Position numbers and translations under genes: made by a program
Shown here: piece after piece, positions 1 to 10,142 of the stretch
How the letters are laid out: each line of letters begins with the position of its first letter
Position numbering within the stretch: the first letter of the stretch is position 1
Assembly: GCA_903920145.1 (NCBI GenBank)
Contig: CAIXKV010000065.1
Span: forward strand, 1-64,000
Source of the DNA: an uncultured Rhodospirillales bacterium
Lineage (GTDB): Bacteria; Pseudomonadota; Alphaproteobacteria; Azospirillales; Azospirillaceae
Direction: 5' to 3'
Length of the DNA stretch: 64,000 nt
Notes under the pieces: model-generated
What the model was told of the DNA's origin: nothing
What the model saw: only the letters and a program-made list of their open reading frames with translations
Databases searched by the model: none

Positions 1-12
1 CTCCGCCGCGCT

Positions 13-3000
13 ATGCTCCCGCCGGAAAAACCACGCACCCATCTCGGCCCCCGTCAGTTAGTTGTGCCAGACAAGGACGTATCTACCACATCTGGGAACA
101 TCGGGGGAATCGTATTACCCAAAGGCGTCGCGATCCGACACGCTGGCTGCGTCAATATCGGGCTGGCCACATCCGAAATGGTGGGAGGCTTCCTGCCGGA
201 TGACCGGATTGCACTGGTCGCCATGCCCGGCTTCGATGCCTCCTTGTGGGAACTGGGGATGGCGCTTCTCAACGGCAACGCCGTTGTACCGATCTCCCAG
301 GATTTGCGGAATGATCCTTGGGCGCTGAAGCCCTTCTATCGGGATTTGGGTGTTACGGTGGCGTTTCACGCGCCATCCTACCTCCGGGTCAGCAAGACGG
401 TTCCGTTCGAGGGCCTGCGGGTTCTGATTGCTGGCGGCGAAGCGCCTAACCACGACGACGCCCGTCATCATGCCAATCCATTATCTTTTTTCAATGCCTA
501 TGGCCCGACCGAAACAACCATCATCGTTTCGTTGGGGCCGGTTGTGCCGACCTGCGGCGCCTCGACTCCCATTCCCGCCGGTCGGCCCGTACCCAACACC
601 CGCCTGACCTTTCGCCGCCCGGATGGCACGCCGGTACCGCCGGGCGTGGTCGGGGAGCTATGGATTTCTGGTATCGGCGTTGCCGACGGCTATCTCAACC
701 GCCCGGCCCTGACCGCCGAGCGGTTCGTCGACACGGATGGAAGCCATTTCTACCGCTCCGGCGACCTTGGCCGCTGGACCCCGGACGGCCAACTCGAGCT
801 GTCAGGCCGCGTGGACGATCAGGTTAAACTGAACGGTCAGCGCGTCGAACCCGCCGAAATTGAGCATGTACTGGCGTCTCATCCGGCCGTGGCCACCGCC
901 GCCGTGTTGGTCGACACCACCGCCACCAGCGGCGTTCGGGTGCTGCGTGGCTTCGTTCAATTGAACGAAGAGGCCAAGTCTCTATACGAAAAGGCCAGAC
1001 TCCCGGATTGGCGTGTGTATCTTGGCAATCGTCTGCCGGCGTTCATGGTGCCGGCCAGCGTCACCGTCGTTCCCGCCATTCCCCTGACACCCGCCGGCAA
1101 GATCGATCGCGCGGCCTTGCTGGCTGTGGTGGCTGCCGATGGCCCACAGGAAACCCGCGAGGCTCCCCAGGGCGAACTGGAAATCCGCATTGCCGCCTTG
1201 TGGGCCGAGGGCTTCGGTGTCGAGGTGTCCCGTCAGGACAATTTCTTTGCTCTTGGCGGCAACAGCCTGCTGGCCGTCACCCTGGCCCACCGTCTGTCGG
1301 CGGTGTTGGGGCTGCCGGTGCCGGCACGGGTGCTGTTCGGGGCTCCAACCCTAGCCGGCTTTGCCAGCAAGGTGGCCGGTCTGGCCCCGATTGACCTTTC
1401 GTTCCCCCCCGCCGAAAGCGATCTGGCCACCGAAGGCGAGCGCGAATTCCGAATCGCCGAAGCCGCCGGGTTAGAGACCCGTCACTTCAACATCCCTGTG
1501 CATCGTCTGGTTGAAGGCAAGCCGCCGCCGCCGGAACGCTGGACCGCCGCTTGGACCCAACTGGCGGCCCGTTATGAAAGTCTGCGGACCTATTTCGAAG
1601 AGGACGAATACGGGGTTCTGCGCCGCCGCGTTCTGCCGGATCTGACCGTAACGCTGACATTCACCACCTCACCCGACCGCAAATCCGCCCTAGCTGAAGC
1701 CCGTGTTCGCCAGGGAGAGCCCTTGACCATAGCCGTTCCGCCGTTATGGCGGGCCGGTTTGATCACGGTTGCGGACGGTTCCGCGCCGGTGTTCTGGATG
1801 GCCCTACATCACGCGGTGGGCGATGGCCAGTCGCTGGGCCTTCTGCTGGACGAGATGACAGCCCTACTCTTGGATCAACCGCTGTTACCGGCCCCCGTGG
1901 GTTGGAGCGCCCTTGCCGCGCGCGAGCATGCTTATTTGGCCGGTGCCGATGGCGCCGGAGACGCCCAGTACTGGCGCGACCGGCTCGCCGAACTGCCGGA
2001 TGATGCTTTCGAGGACTGGGCGCTTGATATCCCTCGGTCGTCAGCAACGCCAGCGGGAACCCATCGCTTTGAGCGGCTATTAGATGCCAACACCTCGGAG
2101 GTTTTAAAAGGATTGGCCCGTCGTCACCATGTCAGCATGCACGCCCTCATGGTGGCTATGCTGTCCATGGAAATCCGGCGACGGACTGGCCGCACGGTTT
2201 TCACCGTCGGGACCGCCGCTTCGACCCGAGAAACCGCCGAAGACGCCCGCGTGGTCGGCAGCGGAGCCAATATGCTGCCGCTGGCCATCCGCTTGGAAAC
2301 AGAGGACTCCTTTGCCAGCCTGTTGGTCACAGCCCAACGGGTGTTGGCCGGAGCGTTGCAGCACGCCCGCTATCCCTTTGCACGGATCTACCAGGAATTC
2401 CGCGCTCAACGGTCGTTGCCTCGACATCCGACCCGCTATCCGTTGTTCGACTTTGCCGTCACCGAAGTCCCGACGGTTCGGCCATCAACAGAAACGGCGC
2501 TGCGTTTGGTCCGTCCAGAAACGCCCAGCGAAGCGATCCTGCACGAGTATGTCGACCGCTCGCCAGCCCAGGATCTGGTGCTGATCCATGAAGAAATGAG
2601 CGATGGCCGCCTGTTGCTTCAATGGCATGTCAACGCCGCAGTTTATGGCCAAGAAACCGGCCTGACTTGGTTCCACGCCCTCGCCGGCTGGATGCGCTGG
2701 CTGGCCGAAGATGCAGATCGAGCGCCGACCCTACCGCCGCCTCTCCTGCCCGAAGAAGAGGCGCTGTTGACGGCCTGGGAACAGGGTGAAACCATCGTTC
2801 GCCCGCCCCTGCGCTTTCACGAGCTGTTCGAACAACGGCTTGATCGCTCTGATGCCGGTCAGGGCGACCGGCCAGCGGTCCTGACCGATGGCGGCGTCAT
2901 CACATGGCGGGCGCTCGAAGAGGCGGCCAATGTCATCGCCCATGCTCTGCTAGAGCGTGGCGTCGGGCGGGGCCGAACGGTGGCAGTGTTGACCGGTCGC

Positions 3001-6000
3001 TCGCCGGACCTGCCAGCAGCGCTGCTCGGTATCTGGAAAGCCGGTGCAATCTATCTGCCTCTGGCGGCGGATCTACCGCCCGAGCGGCAGACTTTTATGA
3101 TCCGCGATAGCGGCGCCGCGCATCTGTTGGTGTTGAACGGGCTAGCGGTACCCGAAGCCCTGAGCCATGCGGTGCCGACGGTGCTGCGACCCGAGGCGCT
3201 GGACGACGAGGCTCGCCAATCCGGCATCCACCGCCCGAACCGTCCGGGAGACCCCGACGATATCGCCTATAGCCTCTATACGTCAGGATCCACCGGCCAA
3301 CCCAAAGGAGTCCTGATCAGCCACGCGAGCTTTGTCAATGTGGTCCTGGGAGCGGGAGAAAGACTGGGCTTCACCGCCGATGACCGCTCACTGATGTTCG
3401 CCTCGCCGTCTTTCGATGTGTCGCTGTCCGATATCGGCATCCCGCTTGCCTTCGGTTCGACGCTCTGCTCCATCCCCTTCGATGTGTTGAGTACCCCCAG
3501 CCGGTTCCTGTCATGCCTGCGCGACCTTAACGTCACGGTTGTCGACATCACGCCCACTTACTTAAGGCTGTTTGAAGGGGCCGAGCTTCCGAATGTGCGC
3601 GTCCTGATCACCGGAGGCGAGGCGCCGTTCCCATCGGATGTGGCGGTGTATGCGGCCCGGCATTCGTATTTCAACGCTTATGGTCCGACCGAAAACACCA
3701 TCACCAGTACCATGGGGCTCCTGTCTGCCGATGATGGCGGATTTCTGTCCGGTGGCCGCCCGATGCCCAACACCAGCGTCCAAATCCGGGATGCTGCCGG
3801 CAACCCGGTGCCGCCCGGCGTGGTGGGGGAAATTTGGCTGGGCGGAGCCGGTCTGGCCCAAGGCTACCTGAATCAGCCCGCATTGACCGAAGCCTGTTTC
3901 AGGGAAACCCCGACAGGGCGGCGTTATCGCTCTGGCGATCTCGGTCGCTGGCGGGCGGGCGGCGCACTGGAAATCGTCGGGCGCATCGACGAGCAGGTGA
4001 AGCTAAACGGCATTCGCATCGAGCCGGGCGAGATTGAGCACGCCCTCTCCACCCATCCCAACGTGGCACAAACCGCCGTCATCACCGGGGGCGAAACCGG
4101 CAAAACCCAATACTTGTGGGCCTTCATCCGTCCGGCGGAACACCGGACAGCGCCGGTTGAATCCGATTGGCGGGCTTGGCTGGCGGATCGCCTGCCGTCC
4201 TACATGATCCCATCGACGGTGGTTTCTATTCCGACCATACCACTCACGGGGTCCGGCAAGGTGGACCGAGCGGCCCTGCGGGCACTGATGGCCAAGCAGC
4301 TTCGTTCCCCTTCGGGCGGCAGCGCACCCCAAGACGATTTGGAGCGCCAGATTGCCCGAACCTGGAGCCGTGTCCTGGGTCACGAGACGGTTCACCGCGA
4401 AGACAGTTTCTTTAGCCTGGGCGGGCATAGTCTGTTGGCCATCACCATGACGCAACGGCTGGAGGCGGCCTTGGGCCACCCGGTCCCAGCCCGCGAACTG
4501 TTCGCCGAACCGACATTGGAAGGCTTTACCCGACGGGTTCGCCAGCTTCAGAGCCCCGAAAACCGCTCTTCTACCACCATCGGAGCCACATCGGATCGCG
4601 CCACCGAAGGACAGGCGGAATTCTGGACCGCCGAAGCCTCCGACTTTGACACCCGTGGCTTCAATATCACACTCACCCTGTCCGTGCGGGGAACGATTCC
4701 GTCGGTGGACCGCTGGCACGCCGCCTGGGACCATTTGGTGATGCGGCATGACGCTTTGAGGACCGGATTCCACGAGGATGAAACCGGCAGGCTGCGCCGT
4801 GTCGTTCTCGAATGGGTGAGCAACCGCCTGGAGATACGGGAAGCCCCCGACTTGACAACGGCTCTGGCAGACATCTCGGAGCGCCAAACCGAGCCCTTCG
4901 CCATGGCAAACCCGCCCTTATGGCGAGCTGGTTTGACCCAGATCGCCGAAACCAGAATCGAAGGGGAGAAGACCGAGCCCGGAGAAACGGTGTTCTGGTT
5001 GTCCTTGCATCATTCGGTGGGGGACGGCCTATCGTTGGGGATTTTGCTGGGCGAACTCGCAGCGGGATTGTTAGGCCGGTCACTGCCGCCCCTGCTCGGC
5101 TCGTTCGACCGTTCGGCGGCACATGAAGAAATCTATTTGGCCGGTGATGCCTGCCGGGAAGACGCGGCATGGTGGGATCGGACGCTTTCCAGTCTGGCGC
5201 GGAGCACCGATGCTTTTGATGAGTGGCCGCTGGATTTCCCACGACCGGCAGGGCGGACAACAGATCACGGCAAAGGCAATCACCTGCTCCGCGCTCGCCT
5301 GGACAAGGCCACCACCGAGGGGCTGCGCGCTCTGGCCAGACGCAATGGCGCCAGTTTACACGCCGTGATCCTGACCTTGCTGGCGTTTGAGGTCGGGCGG
5401 CGCACAGGTCGGTCGGAGTTCCTGCTCGGCTCCACGGTTTCCACCCGTGAAACCGTCGCCGAGGCCGGTATTGTCGGCTATTACGTCAATATGCTGCCGA
5501 TCGTCTGCCAAATCCGGCGCAGTGACCCACTCGAACAGGCCGTGCGCGCGATGCAGCGCGCTCTGGGCGAAGGGCTCCGGCACAGCCGCTATCCGTTTTC
5601 GCGCATTTACCAAGACTTCCGGCGCAACCACCCCGGTTTGGTGCATCCGACCCGCTATCCTCTGTTTGATTTTTCGGTCACCGAGAATCCGCGCGTGGCG
5701 GTCGGGGCCGACGGCGGCCTGTGGTTCACGACTCCCGCCCCCTTGGTGGCTAGGCTCCCGGATGAAGCCGATGACGACGCCACGCACTATGAATTCCGTG
5801 CCACCGGGCCGACCCAGGATCTGGTGGTGGTCCACGAGAGCATGCCCGATGGCGGGTTGGTCTTGGCGCTGTACGTCAATGCCGCGCTCTATGAGGCAGA
5901 AACCTCGAAAGCTTGGCTTCGCTCGCTGGCGGGGTGGGCTCGGGTGGTGGCCGATGCCGAGCGCCAGCCCGATACGCCGCTGCCAGCCCTGCTGACCTGG

Positions 6001-9000
6001 GAAGGCGCGATCCTAGCCCGCTGGCAGCAGGCTGCAACCCGCCCCCTCCCCGCTCAGACCATCTCCGCGCTCTTCACCCGCCAAACCAACGAGCGTCCAG
6101 ACCGAGCGGCGCTGGTGACGGAACGCGGCGTGGTGACGTATGCCATGCTCGAGGAGCGAGCCAATACGATTGCCCATGCTTTGCTGGCGTGCGGCGTGGT
6201 CCAGGGTCAGCCGGTCGGCGTCCTGACCGAGCGTTCGGCGGCCCTGCCGGAAGCAGCCCTGGGGATCTGGAAGGCCGGAGCCTGCTATCTGCCTTTGGCC
6301 TACGACCTGCCGGCGGAGCGTTTGGCTTACAGCGCCCGTGATGCCGGGGTGCGGGTGATGCTGGCCCTAGACGGACTGGAGCCGCCGCCGGCTCTGTCCG
6401 AAATCGGTTGCACCCTGCTACGGCCAGAGCTGTTACCCCCTCGCGAGCCCCCGCTCACCGAGCCCGCACCGGCGCCCTCCGATCCCGCTTGCATTCTCTA
6501 TACCTCCGGCTCCACCGGCACCCCCAAAGGGGTTGTGCTGCATCACCAGGGAATCATGAATCTGGCCGTGGGCGTCAGCGAGATGTTGGGTGTTCATCCT
6601 GGTGACCGGGTTTTGTTGATGGCCTCCCCGTCCTTTGATTTGTGGCTCTCGGATCTGGTGATGACCTGGAGAGTCGGGGGGGCGCTGGTTCCGGTGCGGC
6701 GCGAAGAGATGGATGATATTGCCGGCCTTCGGGCCAAACTGGTCCGTCTGGGCGTGACCTGCGTGTCCCTGTCTCCATCCTATCTCCGCCTGTTTGAACA
6801 GGCAGAGCTGCCGGGCGTCCGGGTGTTGATGACCGTGGGAGAGCCGCCCCACATCGCCGACGCCCTGCATTACGCAGCCCGTCTTGCTTACTTCAACGGC
6901 TACGGCCCCACCGAAAACACTGCCGCAACCGCCATCGGCAGGATTGCCCCTGGTGCCCAACGCATCACCGCCGGTCGACCGCTGCCCAACAGTACCGCCC
7001 ATATCCTGGACCGGGACGGCCTGCCGGTGCCGCCGGGTGCCGTCGGTCAGCTCTGGATTGGGGGACTGGGACTGGCCACCGGGTATCTCAACCGGCCCGA
7101 CCTGACCACCGCCGCGTTCGTGGAGACTCCAAACGGGCGGCTGTACCGATCGGGCGATCTGGTCCGTTGGACGCCCGAAGGCGAATTGGAAGTCCTTGGT
7201 CGTATCGATACCCAGGTCAAACTGCGCGGCCAACGCATCGAATTAAGCGAAATCGAACACGAGTTGGAGCAGTATCCAGAAGTGCAGCAGGCGGTGGCCC
7301 TAGTGGACACGCAGGCCGACGGGAGTCAAACGCTCTGGGCCTTTGTTAGTCTCGGCGCCGGAGCCGTCGAGCCCGCAGCCGCAGATTGGCATGCCCGTCT
7401 AGCCGCCCGGCTTCCGTCCTACATGGTGCCAGCGGCGGTGATCCGGGTTCCAGCCATCCCGGTCATGATCTCGGGCAAGGTGGACCGGGCACAGCTCTTG
7501 CGGACTTTGCCCGGTTCGTCCCAGCCCAACACCGATGTTGCCCTAGAGAAAACCCGCACGCCGCCCCGCACGCCGGCAGAAAAACGGATCGCTGCTCTCT
7601 GGGCCGAACTGTTCGATCGGCCTTCCGTCAGCCGCGAGGATAATTTCTTTGAACTGGGAGGCGACAGTCTCCGGGTAATCGCCATGGTCAGCCGCCTTCG
7701 CCGGGATTTTAGTTGCAAAATCAATGATTTATATGAGAATCCAGTCCTAGCCGACTTCGCCCGCGTGTGCCATTCCCGTTCGGACCACATGCGGGCGCTG
7801 ATTCGCTCGGCGCGCAGTCATTGGCAAGCCTACCGCGACGACCTGACGGCCTATGACGCCCAACGTGCCGCTGCCTTGGAAGAGAGCCAAAACCGTTACG
7901 CCAGCCGCATCCGGCGGGATCTGGCGCATGATTTTGGCCCACGCCGCACCTATGGCCGGGTGCTGTTGACCGGGAGCACCGGCTATCTTGGCAGTTATTT
8001 GGTCCGCGCGCTTTTGGCCGAGCCTCATTCGATCGGGCCTGATCCGACCAGGCCCGATCGGATCGTGACGGTACTGGTTCGGGGCAGCGACGATGCGGTC
8101 GCTCGGAACCGGCTGGAACAGGTGTTGTGCGGCTATTTCGGCGCCGAAGAGGGCACAGCCCTGGTGCAGGACTCCCGATTGGAGGTGCTGGCCGGAGATC
8201 TCCGCCGTGACGATCTGGGGCTGCCGGTCAGCACGGTTGATCGGCTGGCCCAAACGATCCAGGCGGTCTTTCACTGTGCCGCCAAGGTCGATCATTTCGG
8301 CCATTACAGCGACTTCCACGCCGACAATGTGGCCGCCACCCGGCGGTTGCTGGCCTTGGCGGCCCGAGGGCCGGAACCGGCGGATTTTCATTTTGTGTCC
8401 ACCCTGTCGGTGGCTGGCAGGGCTCCCGACCAGGGGTTCCGCCTGTTTACCGAATTCGATCCGGTGCCCGAGACGCTGGATGAAAACTACTATGTCCGCA
8501 CCAAACAAGAGGCCGAACGGCTGGTGGTGGCAGCCCGCAGCGAGTTGGCCAACGCCTCGATCCATCGCGTCGGCAATATCATGTTTGCCACCGAAGGCCA
8601 GGCGTTGCAGCGCAACCTGAAGGACAACGCCTTTTTCCGACAACTGGCTGCCTTTATCCGGCTGGGCGCCGTCCCCGACGACCTGCATCTCTGGCCCTGC
8701 CACGTCAATCTAGCAGCCCGCGCGGTGGTGGTCCTGGCGGAATCCCGCGCTCTCGTCAACGACACACACCACATCGAGCATGCCCGACAAAGCACGGTGG
8801 CTGACTTCATCACCACCGGCGCCGGCCTAGAGCAGGTCCACGCGACCTCTTTCGGGGCGTTCCTTGATCGGCTGTTGGCGGCAGTAGACGAACCCGAAAT
8901 GGAAGCGGCTTTGACCGGAACGATGGAGACGTTCGGGCTATACAGCGGCTTGTCACCGCAGGGGCGGACGCGACGGTTGGATGTTGTCACCGATCGAACC

Positions 9001-9096
9001 CAGGCGCTGTTAAGCCGGCTGGGGGTGTTGTGGCCGACTCTGCCGAGAACCGGACAAACGCTGATGCTACAGGCCGCTGCGCGGTTCTTTTCATGA
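13..9096 (+). CDS. Nonribosomal peptide synthetase, A-PCP-C-A-PCP-C-A-PCP-reductase (5' end probably outside window)
   Basis: Multimodular NRPS that activates, tethers and condenses at least three amino acids and ends in an NAD(P)H-dependent thioester reductase, so the peptide should leave as an aldehyde or alcohol. Residues are numbered from the ATG at 13. A1 spans about 20-370 (NAYGPTE near 161, YRSGDLGRW near 248, PLTPAGKIDR near 357). PCP1 has Ser418 in LGGNS. C1 has HHAVGDG at 599-605. A2 has TSGSTGQPKGV from 1090. PCP2 has Ser1473, C2 has HHSVGDG from 1666, A3 has TSGSTGTPKGV from 2164, and PCP3 has Ser2552. The reductase has TGSTGYLG from 2653 and a Tyr2827-x3-Lys2831 SDR pair. No epimerase or thioesterase domain is present. 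The frame is open to base 1, so the ATG at 13 is probably internal. The A1 P-loop is abnormal (TSGNIGG, then PKGV after an insertion). The substrates are not known. Confidence 0.95.
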   Translation: MLPPEKPRTHLGPRQLVVPDKDVSTTSGNIGGIVLPKGVAIRHAGCVNIGLATSEMVGGFLPDDRIALVAMPGFDASLWELGMALLNGNAVVPISQDLRNDPWALKPFYRDLGVTVAFHAPSYLRVSKTVPFEGLRVLIAGGEAPNHDDARHHANPLSFFNAYGPTETTIIVSLGPVVPTCGASTPIPAGRPVPNTRLTFRRPDGTPVPPGVVGELWISGIGVADGYLNRPALTAERFVDTDGSHFYRSGDLGRWTPDGQLELSGRVDDQVKLNGQRVEPAEIEHVLASHPAVATAAVLVDTTATSGVRVLRGFVQLNEEAKSLYEKARLPDWRVYLGNRLPAFMVPASVTVVPAIPLTPAGKIDRAALLAVVAADGPQETREAPQGELEIRIAALWAEGFGVEVSRQDNFFALGGNSLLAVTLAHRLSAVLGLPVPARVLFGAPTLAGFASKVAGLAPIDLSFPPAESDLATEGEREFRIAEAAGLETRHFNIPVHRLVEGKPPPPERWTAAWTQLAARYESLRTYFEEDEYGVLRRRVLPDLTVTLTFTTSPDRKSALAEARVRQGEPLTIAVPPLWRAGLITVADGSAPVFWMALHHAVGDGQSLGLLLDEMTALLLDQPLLPAPVGWSALAAREHAYLAGADGAGDAQYWRDRLAELPDDAFEDWALDIPRSSATPAGTHRFERLLDANTSEVLKGLARRHHVSMHALMVAMLSMEIRRRTGRTVFTVGTAASTRETAEDARVVGSGANMLPLAIRLETEDSFASLLVTAQRVLAGALQHARYPFARIYQEFRAQRSLPRHPTRYPLFDFAVTEVPTVRPSTETALRLVRPETPSEAILHEYVDRSPAQDLVLIHEEMSDGRLLLQWHVNAAVYGQETGLTWFHALAGWMRWLAEDADRAPTLPPPLLPEEEALLTAWEQGETIVRPPLRFHELFEQRLDRSDAGQGDRPAVLTDGGVITWRALEEAANVIAHALLERGVGRGRTVAVLTGRSPDLPAALLGIWKAGAIYLPLAADLPPERQTFMIRDSGAAHLLVLNGLAVPEALSHAVPTVLRPEALDDEARQSGIHRPNRPGDPDDIAYSLYTSGSTGQPKGVLISHASFVNVVLGAGERLGFTADDRSLMFASPSFDVSLSDIGIPLAFGSTLCSIPFDVLSTPSRFLSCLRDLNVTVVDITPTYLRLFEGAELPNVRVLITGGEAPFPSDVAVYAARHSYFNAYGPTENTITSTMGLLSADDGGFLSGGRPMPNTSVQIRDAAGNPVPPGVVGEIWLGGAGLAQGYLNQPALTEACFRETPTGRRYRSGDLGRWRAGGALEIVGRIDEQVKLNGIRIEPGEIEHALSTHPNVAQTAVITGGETGKTQYLWAFIRPAEHRTAPVESDWRAWLADRLPSYMIPSTVVSIPTIPLTGSGKVDRAALRALMAKQLRSPSGGSAPQDDLERQIARTWSRVLGHETVHREDSFFSLGGHSLLAITMTQRLEAALGHPVPARELFAEPTLEGFTRRVRQLQSPENRSSTTIGATSDRATEGQAEFWTAEASDFDTRGFNITLTLSVRGTIPSVDRWHAAWDHLVMRHDALRTGFHEDETGRLRRVVLEWVSNRLEIREAPDLTTALADISERQTEPFAMANPPLWRAGLTQIAETRIEGEKTEPGETVFWLSLHHSVGDGLSLGILLGELAAGLLGRSLPPLLGSFDRSAAHEEIYLAGDACREDAAWWDRTLSSLARSTDAFDEWPLDFPRPAGRTTDHGKGNHLLRARLDKATTEGLRALARRNGASLHAVILTLLAFEVGRRTGRSEFLLGSTVSTRETVAEAGIVGYYVNMLPIVCQIRRSDPLEQAVRAMQRALGEGLRHSRYPFSRIYQDFRRNHPGLVHPTRYPLFDFSVTENPRVAVGADGGLWFTTPAPLVARLPDEADDDATHYEFRATGPTQDLVVVHESMPDGGLVLALYVNAALYEAETSKAWLRSLAGWARVVADAERQPDTPLPALLTWEGAILARWQQAATRPLPAQTISALFTRQTNERPDRAALVTERGVVTYAMLEERANTIAHALLACGVVQGQPVGVLTERSAALPEAALGIWKAGACYLPLAYDLPAERLAYSARDAGVRVMLALDGLEPPPALSEIGCTLLRPELLPPREPPLTEPAPAPSDPACILYTSGSTGTPKGVVLHHQGIMNLAVGVSEMLGVHPGDRVLLMASPSFDLWLSDLVMTWRVGGALVPVRREEMDDIAGLRAKLVRLGVTCVSLSPSYLRLFEQAELPGVRVLMTVGEPPHIADALHYAARLAYFNGYGPTENTAATAIGRIAPGAQRITAGRPLPNSTAHILDRDGLPVPPGAVGQLWIGGLGLATGYLNRPDLTTAAFVETPNGRLYRSGDLVRWTPEGELEVLGRIDTQVKLRGQRIELSEIEHELEQYPEVQQAVALVDTQADGSQTLWAFVSLGAGAVEPAAADWHARLAARLPSYMVPAAVIRVPAIPVMISGKVDRAQLLRTLPGSSQPNTDVALEKTRTPPRTPAEKRIAALWAELFDRPSVSREDNFFELGGDSLRVIAMVSRLRRDFSCKINDLYENPVLADFARVCHSRSDHMRALIRSARSHWQAYRDDLTAYDAQRAAALEESQNRYASRIRRDLAHDFGPRRTYGRVLLTGSTGYLGSYLVRALLAEPHSIGPDPTRPDRIVTVLVRGSDDAVARNRLEQVLCGYFGAEEGTALVQDSRLEVLAGDLRRDDLGLPVSTVDRLAQTIQAVFHCAAKVDHFGHYSDFHADNVAATRRLLALAARGPEPADFHFVSTLSVAGRAPDQGFRLFTEFDPVPETLDENYYVRTKQEAERLVVAARSELANASIHRVGNIMFATEGQALQRNLKDNAFFRQLAAFIRLGAVPDDLHLWPCHVNLAARAVVVLAESRALVNDTHHIEHARQSTVADFITTGAGLEQVHATSFGAFLDRLLAAVDEPEMEAALTGTMETFGLYSGLSPQGRTRRLDVVTDRTQALLSRLGVLWPTLPRTGQTLMLQAAARFFS

Positions 9097-9140
9097 TCAG
9101 GCACGCCCGGCCCATCGACCAACGCTTAAGAGAGACGACG

Positions 9141-10142
9141 ATGAAGCACGTTCTGGATTTAGGCTACCGTGCCGCCGAATTCTCCATGCAGGCCATCCGA
9201 GACGAGGAGATTACGGCGATCCCGGCTGTTCTGGCCCACTGGTACGGACCGGGGGCCGATCCAGCTTCACTGGATCCCCATGACGATGAAGCCGGCTTGC
9301 GGGCCGCCCTAGAACGGGTAGCGCCCGGTCTGGCCGCCCTCGGGCACATTCTCCGCGACCGGCTCGAAGCCGAGTGCAGCGGCCTGCTCATCCCCAGCCT
9401 GGGAATGGCGGATCGCCCCCTGTCAACCCGTCGCGGCGTCCTGTTGGCCCTTGGTCTGTTCATCGGCAGCCCGACCGCAACCGATAAAATCGACCGCCGG
9501 ATGCTCTGGGACATCAAGGTTTGCACCAGCGGCTTGGTTTCGACCTTCTCACAACATGCCTATGAAGCCGATTTTCATACCGATACCCAATATTATCCGA
9601 ACCCCGAGCGTTATTTGATGCTGTATTGCGTTCGCCCGGCGGCATGCGGGGGTGGGGTTTCCACCTTCCGGGATGTCCGCTGCATCGAACGGGGATTGTC
9701 ACGAACCGAGGCCGGCCGTTGGGCACTGGCGCTGCTCTCGAGCTGCGAACTGCCGTTCCGCATTCCCGCCGTTTTCACGAAGACGGGATCGCCCGACACG
9801 GTGGAAGTAACCTTTGCCCGTATCTTCGGCAGCAGGCCACGCATTCGCTTTCGAACCGATACCCTACGGATGGGCCTTCAAGCCTTCCCCGCGTCTGAAA
9901 CGCCGGACATCCGCCGGGCGCTAGCCCTTCTTCAAGCCGAACTGGACGACGAAAGCTCGATCCTGAAAACCGTTCTTCCGGCGGATTCCTTGCTGGTGGT
10001 CAACAATCACGAGGCACTGCACGGTCGCTCGGCTTTCACCGACCCCGAGCGGCATATGCTGCGGCTCCGCATCACCGATGGGCTGCCCCAGGATCCGGCA
10101 CGGGTCGTTTGCCCTTCTGTTGCCAATCCCGCCGCCTCATGA
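9141..10142 (+). CDS. TauD/TfdA-like Fe(II)/2-oxoglutarate-dependent dioxygenase
   Basis: Probable non-heme iron oxygenase of 333 residues that hydroxylates an amino acid, either free or bound to the NRPS; the tailoring role is inferred from position. The facial triad is visible: HTD at 146-148 (His146, Asp148) and the distal His294 in NNHEALHGRSAF, followed by an arginine-rich RHMLRLRI segment expected to bind 2-oxoglutarate. This order is typical of the TauD/clavaminate synthase superfamily, which includes SyrP-like NRPS tailoring enzymes. Two starts are possible. An ATG at 9093 overlaps the NRPS stop as ATGA, and the ATG at 9141 has an AAGAGAG ribosome site just upstream. I chose 9141 because the extra 16 residues look unconserved. 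Its 3' end overlaps the next gene by ATGA. Confidence 0.82.
   Translation: MKHVLDLGYRAAEFSMQAIRDEEITAIPAVLAHWYGPGADPASLDPHDDEAGLRAALERVAPGLAALGHILRDRLEAECSGLLIPSLGMADRPLSTRRGVLLALGLFIGSPTATDKIDRRMLWDIKVCTSGLVSTFSQHAYEADFHTDTQYYPNPERYLMLYCVRPAACGGGVSTFRDVRCIERGLSRTEAGRWALALLSSCELPFRIPAVFTKTGSPDTVEVTFARIFGSRPRIRFRTDTLRMGLQAFPASETPDIRRALALLQAELDDESSILKTVLPADSLLVVNNHEALHGRSAFTDPERHMLRLRITDGLPQDPARVVCPSVANPAAS

Noticed and set aside
13-140. Frameshift or pseudogene in the first A domain
   Set aside because: Reading frame is the same on both sides of the abnormal P-loop and all later motifs are intact; kept as a finding about a variant motif instead.
7747-8703. Minus-strand frame of 318 codons opposite the NRPS reductase domain
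   Set aside because: Antisense shadow of a conserved GC-rich domain.
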